Below, in pieces: positions 56,429-64,000 of a stretch of DNA of 64,000 bases (positions are counted from its first letter, which is position 1; the number at the start of each line of letters is the position of its first letter). Below the pieces are notes generated by a model. That model worked only from the letters and a program-made list of their open reading frames with translations. It was not told the origin of the DNA and did not search any database. A program made the position numbers and the translations under genes. The stretch spans positions 408,001 through 472,000 of the forward strand of contig WPIO01000116.1 of the NCBI GenBank assembly GCA_009760855.2. Reading direction: 5' to 3'. The DNA is from Cristatella mucedo. Taxonomy: Eukaryota; Bryozoa; Phylactolaemata; Cristatellidae.

Positions 56429-57904
56429 TAGCGCCCTGCTGGCTTTGGCTGAATTTTAGCGCGAACAAGAGCTGTTCGGCGGCGGGCTAGAGCCCCTGTG
56501 TCCTGGAGCAGTGAGCCAGAGAGGAGCGTCAGTGCGGTTAGAGAGGAAGCGCTTAGGAGCAGGCCAGGAAGCTCTGAGACGAGCGGCGGCGATTCGGCCT
56601 TTAGAATTGGTCCGATACTCGTGGAAGCTGCTGATAGATGTTGGCTGGCCTGTCAACCCCCGCCTTCCCTCTTTCCAAGAAAGAATCGTCTGGAACCCAT
56701 TCGCCATTCAAGCTGGACAGAGGGGACATTCCAGTGGCCTAGTGCCGGTATTAATTCCTCACCGTAATGGGCCACGGTGTCGGGCCCAATACCACTAAGC
56801 TCTTGCCCCATTGTCTCAGCCAAGTATTTAAGAGTCGAGCGACGCTCGCTCTGGGTCTTTTGCCTCGTGTCTTTTGCCTTTGGTCCGGCTCTGCGCCTCA
56901 ACGCCGTCGGGCACTCGTTTCTCTGAAAGCGAGGGAGGAGGGCGGGCTGTCCGCCGACGATGGACGGAACAGGACGAGACAGCGCTAGGAGGATTCGGTG
57001 GAACTCCACCGAACACGGTCGTATCGCGCCCGAGCTGGCATTTTGTGTTCTTTCGTGTTTTGTGTGTTCGCGCTAGCACGTGGTCTCAGCATAGGGATTT
57101 GCCGGTGCGAGCTAAGCGTAGTTAGTGTCTGTGGAGCCCTAGTTCTCCGGGTAGGGTTTGGGCTCCGGTTCGCGCTTCAGTGTGGAGAAGTATTTCCTCC
57201 GCAGGAGTGCTTGAGTTGGCGTGTGTGGAGTATTCCTGCCGCACTGGTGGAAACCGAGTTCTAGTTCCCGGTCAGGGTTTAGACTCTGGTTCGGGCTCCG
57301 TCTATTTGGGTCGTTTCCCATTATACACGTAAGCAGCCCCAGTGTGGAGAAGTATTCCCTCCGCAAGAGTGCTTGAGGTGGCGTGTGTGGAGTATTCCTG
57401 CCGCACTGTTGGAAACCGAGTTCTAGTTCACCGGTCAGGGTTTAGACTCCGGTATGCGCCTCAGTGTGGAGGAGTATTCCCTCCGCAAGAGTGTTTTAAG
57501 TTGGCGTGTTTGGGGTATTCCCTCGGCACAGGTGGGAACGGATTCCTAGTTCACCGGTTAGGGTTTAGGGTCCGGGTCGCGCTCAGTGTGGAGGAGTATC
57601 CCCTCCCGCAAGAGTGTTGGTGCAGTTGAGAACGTGCGAGGAGTGTGGAGATAAAGCTGAACTAGACGCGCAGCGACTTTGTGCGCTTGCGAATAAAGTT
57701 CAGTAAAATCCCCAATCTGTGTGTCTTGCTTCCAATTCACGCCGCGGACTCACGACCCCCTTTAGTAACGGTAGGCAGGTCAGCGCCAGAAACGCTCGTT
57801 TCGTGGCGGCCAGCTTATTGCGCGTAGGCGCGCACCGAACGGCATTAGGCGATAGGCTACGACGCTAGGTAAGCGGCAGGTCAAGCTTACCCCGCCGAGC
57901 CTTC
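56429..57904. mobile_element. GC-rich insertion in LN1, possible LTR element part
   Basis: Starts TGTAGCGCCCTGCTGG, a TG-type terminus, exactly where the LN1 endonuclease reading breaks. AATAAAG lies near 57693 and TTCCAATTCA near 57731-57740. No gag/pol, primer-binding site or second LTR is recognised. Overlapping frames on both strands (e.g. 56653-57009) reflect GC content. The element holds the tandem array at 57150-57625. Confidence 0.4.
57150..57625. repeat. Tandem array with a unit of roughly 110-170 bp
   Basis: Three to four diverged units, each with AGTGTGGAGAAGTATTCCCT or close variants (57180, 57340, 57462, 57586), then CCGCARGAGTGCTTGAG, GGAAACCGAGTTCTAGTT and GGTCAGGGTTTAGACTC. 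The units are in direct orientation with variable spacing. Confidence 0.85.
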
Positions 57905-58402
57905 GGCGTTGCATATGGCTCCAGCCTATCTTTCAGATATACTACCCCATCAGGCCAAGCATCGTACCACTCGCTTTTCGGAATCCAGCAGTCTGGAAAG
58001 ACCTCGTACAAACCTTAAATCCTTTGGAGACCGTGCATTTAGCTCGTATGCTCCCAAAGCCTGGAACTCCCTCCCGACTAGCGTCAGAACATCCCCTGAC
58101 CTGACCACATTTAAAAGAAACTTAAAAACACCTATTTAGGACAGCATTTAGTGGGTTCCTGTGATTCGTCCTTGATGTGCTTATGCGTGCTGACATTGTG
58201 CATGTTCCCACTAACCACATTTGCATGCTGACCCTGTGCATGTCACCCCTAACCATATTATTCATTTTGTTTGTTTTTCAAGCATGATTTTACTTACTAT
58301 TCTATTGCATATCACTTTGCAGCAAATGTAAAGTGCCTAGAGAGAGATTAAGTTCTCTGAGGGCGCTTTATCAAGTGCAATATTATTATTATTATTATTA
58401 TT
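57905..58402 (+). mobile_element. 5'-truncated LN1 copy inserted in older LN1
   Basis: The frame 57909-58139 reads MAPAYLSDILPHQAKHRTTR, FGDRAFSSYAPKAWNSLP and TSPDLTTFKRNLKTPI, the LN1 C-terminus with a one-step frame change at the very end. The 3' UTR runs to GAGGGCGCTTTATCAAGTGC and an (ATT)n tail at 58380-58402. It lies antisense to the host LN1. Confidence 0.85.
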
Positions 58403-59150
58403 GATATGAGTAGGGCCATGCACATGAGCCACGAGAGACAATGAGTCAGTCAATGCACGAAATTCGGTGCTGAAAGCGTCAGATAAGCTATCAAAGTGAA
58501 CGTTGAAATCCCCCATAACGAGGAAGGATCGATTTCTTGCACACAGAATCGAAATGAGATCGGAGAAATCTGAGATAAAGGAGGATTTGGTACCTGGGGA
58601 GCGATCGACTACTGCCACTATCGGTAGCTTGTTTTTGGATGAGACCAAGACAATTGATTCAAAAGACTGCTTCGAGGGTTCTGCAAATGGCTTGAAGTTG
58701 AATTTCGAGCGCACGATAATAGCAACCCCACCTCCAGTTTTTATCGATCTAGGGGTGTGAAAGAACGAGAAAGGGTAGCGTCTTTTACTGTCGGGAAGTT
58801 AATCGATTTTAGCCAAGTTTCAGTTAGGGTGAGAAGGTCGATACCATTTTCAGCAATAAGGTCGCTTATTACCAAAAGCTTATTGGAGACGTTGAGCGAT
58901 GATTCCAAAGGCAAGCTTTAAGTCTAGCCGATGGAGTTGAAACAGGCCTGATGACCACTAAGTTGGAGAGATTTACAGTGACGCATGTGGGGGAGCGTGC
59001 TGAGCGGTACGAGACAATGCTAGGAATACCAAACGAGCGGGTATTCAGCTCGCAGTTCTCGCCCAACGAGCGGCGTCTGACCTGGCGGTTCCGGCCACCG
59101 CGGCGGCTACGGGGTGCTTTTCTTTTGTTAATACATAGTTCGTGAATCTT

Positions 59151-59694
59151 AGCAACAACATTAATATCTGAGTAATGAAGAATGCATTTGATCTACGATG
59201 ACGAAGCGATAGCAGCTGCTGACGATCATAACTAACGTGCTGGTTACTAGCCGCCGGCGCAGCTTAAGCAGCCACCGGCTTGGGAGACCCAGCAGCACGA
59301 AGCGAGAAGCGTTTAGATATCCATAGGCACGTAATTTCTAACGCGCTACGGTCAAATAACAATCAGAATAACTTTAAACAGGTCTTAGCTGTATCGTTTC
59401 CGTAAACGATAGTCGCAAGAACTTCGGTTTTCGGAGGAATTCTGCAACGAACACGAACACACGTTAGAGCGCTCTATGACAGGAGGCGAGAAAGTTGCTA
59501 TGCTTCAAATATATACCGCGTCGTCGATGCGAACGTAATACGTAGCGGAATAAAGCAGCTCGATTGCTGCCGGACCTGATCTGAGCGTATCACTGAAGCA
59601 ACTTCGGTTCAATTCAATCAAACCTCAAGACTCCACCTCTTCCGATCCGATACTTGTCTCGCGTCTGCGAGAATCAGCTGTCGTTACGCAGACC
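59151..59694. other. Unassigned DNA, perhaps LN1 5' UTR on the left
   Basis: Positions 59380-59410 (TAGCTGTATCGTTTCCGTAA) resemble 4325-4350, also beside an LN1 5' region. Otherwise nothing is recognised. Confidence 0.35.
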
Positions 59695-59914
59695 TTTTTG
59701 ACAATTGTATAACCTACTTCCGGTAACGGCCTTGATCAGCTAAAAAGCAGCACCAATAAGCGATTCGCTATCTCGATTGCATTACCACGACAAATTCCAA
59801 CAATCGGAGACTCGCCGCTCCAGATCGCGACGTTTCCGCATGCCGCAATCAAAAGACGCTGAAGCCCTCGCGTTCGTCTCACTCGACGCTGCAAGTTAAA
59901 GAGTAACGACGAGA

Positions 59915-60235
59915 ATGTTCATGCTAGCAGCGGCTACGGCAGTGGCAGTTCTCGGAGTGGGCTACTGTGTATGGCGTCAACGCCTCGGTAAGTGGGCGCT
60001 CTTATCAGCAATTTGGTTTCTGCAAAATCCGGTGCTAAGTCTGCGTCGAACCTAAGGAAGAGCGGTTAATGTGTCGACGAATGCACGCTCTGTTACAGAT
60101 CAGCGAGCATCGACACGTGAGCACGGCGACGGCGGCTCCCCGGTATCGGCTGAGGCGTCTCGCGCCACGCCGCCGCGCGGCACGACACTGAACGAGCGGC
60201 CTCGCTTCAGCGTCTTGGAGGCCGAGGAGCGATGA
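59915..60235 (+). CDS. Small single-pass membrane protein, copy 2 (two exons, shorter tail)
   Basis: Exon 1 is 59915-59987 (73 nt) and exon 2 is 60099-60235 (137 nt). The 111-bp intron has a consensus GTAAGT donor and a CTCTGTTACAG acceptor, in phase 1 as in copy 1. The protein has 69 residues: MFMLAAATAVAVLGVGYCVW, then RQRL and a hydrophilic tail with SPVSAEASRATPPRGTTL and ERPRFSVLEAEER. A TGA replaces GGA of copy 1 right after EER, so the last 14 residues are missing. The anchor is conserved almost residue for residue, with changes mainly at positions 3-5 and 18. The RRFS motif becomes PRFS. Location is inferred to be a membrane surface with the tail in the cytosol; function is unknown. 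The better donor suggests that copy 2 splices efficiently. Confidence 0.65.
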
Positions 60236-60681
60236 AGGTGGCGGGGCCCGTCTGACGCTCCCAGCGCGTCGCTGTAAAAGCGTCTTCACGGCGTCGCGCC
60301 GGAACGACGTCGCTGTATGCCCCAGCGGCGGCGCCCTAGGCAGCGGCGCGCGGCCTGCTCGCGCGCGCCGACAGGCTAGACAGACTGGCTACGCCCGGTG
60401 GGTTAGTCCTGACGCGGAGACCGTGCCCTCTCCGCATCCAGACGCTCTCACGGGAATGGCCGTCTGCAGCGGCGTGCCGCTGCAGACGGCGTTCGGAGCG
60501 GCGTTCAGAGCGTTTCATGTGCTTGCGCTAGGTATTCGGATTTTCGCTTCTGCAGCATCTTAGCAGATATGCGCATCGCCACAGAACGAAAGTTGGCAGG
60601 CAACCTCAAAAGAACTTGTACCGGCGCTCCTTCAATCCGTTTTCTAGCATTTCGCCGGCTGCCGACTTCAGTACTTCATGA

Positions 60682-60687
60682 AATAAA
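60682..60687 (+). promoter_or_regulatory. Candidate polyadenylation signal, copy 2
   Basis: AATAAA homologous in position to 50290-50295 of copy 1, about 450 bp after the stop. Confidence 0.5.
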
Positions 60688-61204
60688 ATTGCAATCAATT
60701 TAAATACTAGGTGCAAATTGGCTTCACACAGAAAGCTTCACAGAGGTAAAATACGGGAGATTTAACAGCGAAAACTTCAATCCCCGGTGATGAATTCAAG
60801 TTAAGCTTTCTCACAGGTTCCTTGGGGTGGCCCAAATGAAATTGAACGGCGGCTGCTACTGTATCGCAAGTGTTTCGTACGGGTGGAGAAGGTCCACTCG
60901 TTCACTAACTGCTTCCACGGAGATTTTAACGCAGTGAAGGATTTTTACAATTACGAAACCTGCATTACTGATCTGATTTGGTGAAAGAAAATTAGCAAAA
61001 TTAAGACTAACCACCGGCACCGCTCTGGAGATATTTTCACAGAGCATAGCCGGTAAGAAAAACTGGCTCGATGCGATTGCGTCCTCTGACCGCACTGAAA
61101 AAATAAGTCAGGTAGATTGGCACGCAAAAATTAAACACTAGAGGGAATTGCGAGTCATTGGAAGGTCATTGGAGTAGAGCTGACGATTAATCTATTTTGT
61201 AAAG

Positions 61205-61256
61205 CAACTCGAGTTCTCAGAGGGCGCTTTATCAAGTGTATTATTATTATTATTTG
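61205..61256 (+). mobile_element. LN1 3' tip
   Basis: CTCAGAGGGCGCTTTATCAA followed by (ATT)n. It is among the shortest LN1 insertions in the window. Confidence 0.75.
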
Positions 61257-62403
61257 ATATAGATATCAATAGTTAGAAGGTGGCAAGGCTGAGAAATTGG
61301 AGCGGCCTTTACTGATACGATGATACGATACGAGGTCCAAAGGTAAGATAGATAAGATCAGAGTATCCAAACGTGGAGCAGCCGGGAGATTCTTTCAGCT
61401 TCTGCATGCAAATAAAGGACATTCAAAGCTGACTCAGCATTGTTCTCATCCTCTCTACCCCGGAAGTAGAGCCTTGGCAGTAGCTACGAACCGCTTGCAT
61501 AGGACAAGATACGATTGAACGCTACAGGAGTCGAGCCGACGACACAGTTGGCTGCACTGCGTTTGCACAACTCAATCCGGTATAGGAAGCCCTATGTATT
61601 TAGCACGACGACTCCTGACTCGTCGGTTTTAGCTTTACTTTATGTCATTGTAGTAATGTATTTTAAAATAAATAAAATTTCCTGCTGAATGCTAGGCAAC
61701 GCCCCAAGTCCAGCAATAAGTTACTGGCACTCGCGACCCAAGGGGTTGCTTCTCGGGTTGACCAATTGAAAATTATTATTTTTCGCTCAGAAATTGTTCT
61801 TTACTCAGAACCGATCGCTAAGTCTCTCGTCTTCGCGTAAGGTAAAGTCCGTAAACTCCGCACTCCGGAAATGAGGCTGTAAATCGGCTGCTCTTCAACG
61901 GTTTTCGCTTTTAAGAAACCATTCTCCTACTGTGCGACATCACAAAAATGCCAGATTGTCGTAAGCAGCGATCGACTACGAGTATAAATTACGTTGTTCA
62001 ATTCCAGGCCAGAATTCCACCGAAGAATTCGACGTCTCAGTGCTTGCTCTTGCCGGGTTCCACCGTTCACGAACCCTCGTGCACTTATAAGAGGCAGCTG
62101 ACAGTTGGAGTTTGAAAGTCATTCGCTGTGGTCAATGGGAGCGAAATTACCTGCTGGAACGTAACAACACTCCTAACGTCACGTCTCTCTGAATAAAGGA
62201 ACGACGAACTAATCATTGGTGTGGGATAACGGCTACAGTTACATTGTTACACGGAATACAGTAACAACAGCAATACAGCCGCTCCCTCGCCAGCTCGCCT
62301 TGACCGTACAAGTTTACGAGGACACGTAAAAAATGTGAAAAGTAAACGACACGCAACAGATAAACAGTTCGACTAAACCCGACGCAGATGCAGATAAAAA
62401 ATA
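61257..62403. other. Mostly unassigned; SINE-3-like unit and possible LTR-like stretch
   Basis: Positions 61515-61600 resemble SINE-3 at 46570 (minus strand). Positions 62090-62205 have a TATA-like CACTTATAAGAGGC, then AATAAAGGAACGACG about 100 bp later, as in a promoter/polyA pair of an LTR. No matching second copy is in the window, so this is only a hint. Confidence 0.3.
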
Positions 62404-62572
62404 CTAGCTGATTTAACATCCTCTTTTGTATAGCGACAGAAGAGCCTTGATGGCTATCACCACCGCTTGCAGTGGCAATATAGGATTGCCCACTGCAGGA
62501 TTCGAACCCACGACCTCGGGACCGAGATCATGAAAAGCAACCGCTTTACCTAGTGTGCCATCACGGCTCACC
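62404..62572 (-). mobile_element. SINE-1, best-preserved copy
   Basis: CTAGCTGATTTAACATCCTC, then GCCACTGCAAG-type stem region (reverse strand), and box B GGATTCGAACCCACGACC. It continues GAAAAGCAACCGCTTTACC and ends GCCATCACGGCTCAC. Use it as the family reference. Confidence 0.85.
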
Positions 62573-63199
62573 AAGTTGCAGATGTAGAGCGAGATTCTGT
62601 CTATCACTATACCATCGTGAAGCTAGCTCATACTAGCTGTTTCGTAGGTGTTCCAGGGTTCACTCACTGTCTACTTTCCAGGCGCCCGCCGTCATCATTA
62701 ATGCTTGCTCCTAGACAGACTACAGCTGCTACCGCTTTTCTGCTGCTGCTAATTCTGCGGTTGAGATTGTTAAATCAGCCGCTCTATATTTTACTGAATC
62801 TACGATGCACCAATAATATACTCTCTTCATGGTAGCTCCTTTCAAAAAGAATCGTCGATGATGGAGCGGGCAGCGATAGGCAACGAGAAAGTACGACGGG
62901 ATAGCAAAGGCTGCAAGAACAGTAAAACCGCTCTCGCATAGCTTTTGCTACCCACTTGCGATCCATCAGAGGATCCCGATTGGACATCGGACGCGAGTCA
63001 ATTGCCAAAGTAGAGCTAAATATTTATCTATTCACTTTTAAAACTGAAATATATGCAACAAAATGAGTTAATGACAAGCGTTGTAAATCTTTGACTAGCA
63101 TGAAAAAACACAGGAATAGCAATCCTGAACCGGTATGTAAAATCATAAATAAGACCACTTACATTTTAGGATTACTAGTTTAGCATCGTATGCTGAATT
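62573..63199. other. Unassigned DNA
   Basis: Two short frames (62617-62835 +, 62784-63008 -) have no motif. Confidence 0.3.
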
Positions 63200-63495
63200 A
63201 TTCACTGTTGCAGCACCTGAAGCTCATAGAACCTGGAGCTCACCACCGACTGATATCACGACGTCCCATGACATGACGACATTTTAAAAGAAGCTTATAC
63301 AACAATGTAACGGTTTATTAATCTTGTGATGGGTCTTCGTGATACGTCCTACGTATGCAGGTACCTGCCTAAATTGTTCCTAATGCATGCCAATGTTACC
63401 ATCTGTCATTTGATAATGCTTTGCATATAGCATCTTTAAAGTTCCTAGAAAAAATTCAGCTCTATGATGGTGCTACAAAAATGCACTATTATTTC
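63200..63495 (+). mobile_element. Very old LN1 3' end
   Basis: Weak but ordered match to the LN1 end: CACGACGTCCCATGACATGA, then ACATTTTAAAAGAAGCTTA, and CTATGATGGTGCTACAAAA with ATTATTTCTTTATT as tail. Confidence 0.5.
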
Positions 63496-63589
63496 TTTAT
63501 TAGGCACTCTAGAAGAAATAAAAGACCAACCTAATTGAGAATCGGGAAGCTCGCTGGAGCAGATCTACCACAAGATAAGGCTCAAGTCG

Positions 63590-64000
63590 GAAGAGTTTTA
63601 GGAAATAGCAATTGAAGCTGGAAGTGACTTTTCCAGACAGAAGTGTTGTAATGCTGCAGGTATGCGTTGGGCGAAAAGTAGTCTTAGTTTTGCACGAGTA
63701 ATTCTAGCTTTAAGGTCAGTAGCCTAAAGTCCTTGATAAAGGGAATTGCAGCTTGTTTTTCTCAATCTTTCAGCAGCTTTTGATAGTATTGATCACCAAG
63801 TCCTTCTTGAGCACCTCTCACCTCGCCTGGGCATCACTGGCACTGCTCTGCAATGGTTCAGGTCCAATTACAGTGGGAGACTCCAGAGTATTGATGTGAA
63901 TGAACAAAGACCATCCGAGGTACCTCTGAAATATGAGGTAGCCCAGGGCTCCGTTCTAGGTCCGGTTCTCTTCACGGTGTACACTCTCCCTCTGGCTTAT
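63590..64000 (+). mobile_element. LN1 RT palm region, runs off the window
   Basis: From about 63750 the plus-strand frame is open to the edge: VFLNLSAAFDSIDHQVLLEH (motif A), LGITGTALQWFRSN, then LKYEVAQGSVLGPVLFTVYT (motif B) and LPLAY. The window ends before the YADD motif. A valine-alanine pair stands where other copies have LPQGS or VPQGS. The 5' part (63590-63745) is degenerate. Confidence 0.8.

Larger units (their letters stand above)
53572..59150 (-). mobile_element. Near full-length LN1, composite and interrupted
   Basis: Reading the minus strand 5' to 3'. At about 59066-58780 is the N-terminal region with GIDLLTLTETWL. At 58714-58400 is the APE-type endonuclease core with FLVMGDFNVHFDSL. 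At 56468-56001 is the endonuclease end (THRTLDQIFS, then SDHMQISFNL) and linker. At 55604-55158 are linker and RT start (PLDPIPTVLLIRCIDLLL). At 55091-54774 is RT motif A (LLDLSAAFDTIDHKVLLEHL). At 54750-53803 are the RT palm/thumb with FYADDTQVYLCFDPSQ and the natural C-terminus. The 3' UTR and AAT-rich tail end at 53572. The frame changes between 54774 and 54750 and elsewhere, so it is inactive. Insertions at 56429-57900 and 57905-58402 and a duplicated linker at 55500-55915 break it up. It may join two LN1 copies. Confidence 0.85.
59695..61190. repeat. Paralogous block carrying membrane-protein gene, copy 2
   Basis: Partner of 49345-50770. Divergence is higher in the 3' flank than in the exons. 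Confidence 0.8.

Noticed and set aside
56653-57125. Overlapping 80-120-codon frames on both strands
   Set aside because: They lie in a GC-rich insertion with an internal tandem array. They lack any domain signal and overlap one another in several frames.
62404-62572. tRNA gene suggested by box A and box B
   Set aside because: No cloverleaf acceptor pairing is visible. The unit recurs with the same roughly 100-bp non-tRNA 3' body, so it is a SINE.

Overview
The window looks like repeat-dominated nuclear DNA from a multicellular animal, most likely an invertebrate; I cannot name the phylum. The reasons are two families of APE-type non-LTR retrotransposons of the CR1/L2 kind, tRNA-derived SINEs with box A/box B promoters, a hAT MITE end, long microsatellites, and a few host genes with short exons and GT-AG introns. 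There are no operons, ribosome binding sites, rRNA genes, true tRNA genes or CRISPR arrays. Two LINE families make up most of the mass. LN1 has a YADD reverse transcriptase and an (ATT)n tail. LN2 has a YGDD reverse transcriptase and a tail ending near ATTACATTA. Both are present on both strands, mostly 5'-truncated and often nested.

Two host-type gene families stand out. (1) A two-exon gene for a small secreted prepro-protein on the minus strand. It exists as copy A (18.6-19.9 kb, disabled by frame), copy B (22.9-24.3 kb, intact, 108 aa), copy C (39.8-41.1 kb, start codon lost plus an early stop) and a relic D (41.28 kb and 44.2-45.0 kb). A and B sit in a 3-kb direct segmental duplication 4.3 kb apart. 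(2) A two-exon plus-strand gene for a small single-pass membrane protein, present at 49.55-49.92 kb (83 aa) and 59.92-60.24 kb (69 aa). Each copy has a 111-bp phase-1 intron and homologous flanks, and lies in a paralogous block of about 1.4 kb.

Layout: 0-6.8 kb, nested LN1/LN2 including an LN1 insertion with a 37/36-bp target-site duplication; 6.8-9.7 kb, mostly unassigned with a 215-bp (TC)n tract; 9.7-16.7 kb, LN2 and LN1 copies with a GC-richer insertion at 15.1-15.8 kb; 16.7-25.3 kb, the A/B duplication; 25.3-37.5 kb, LINE and SINE fragments, an unassigned ORF, a (TA)n hairpin and a hAT (SPIN-like) MITE end; 37.5-45 kb, gene copies C and D broken up by LINEs; 45-49.3 kb, SINEs, LN2 and unassigned DNA; 49.3-50.8 kb, membrane-protein copy 1; 51-59.2 kb, LN2 and a nearly complete but composite LN1 carrying a GC-rich insertion; 59.7-61.2 kb, membrane-protein copy 2; 61.2-64 kb, SINEs and an LN1 reverse transcriptase that runs off the window.

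One shared sequence links two repeat families: the 3' end of SINE-2 resembles the 3' end of LN1, which suggests that LN1 mobilised SINE-2. Exon models rest on splice signals and paralogue comparison by eye. Repeat boundaries are accurate to roughly 10-30 bp unless stated otherwise.
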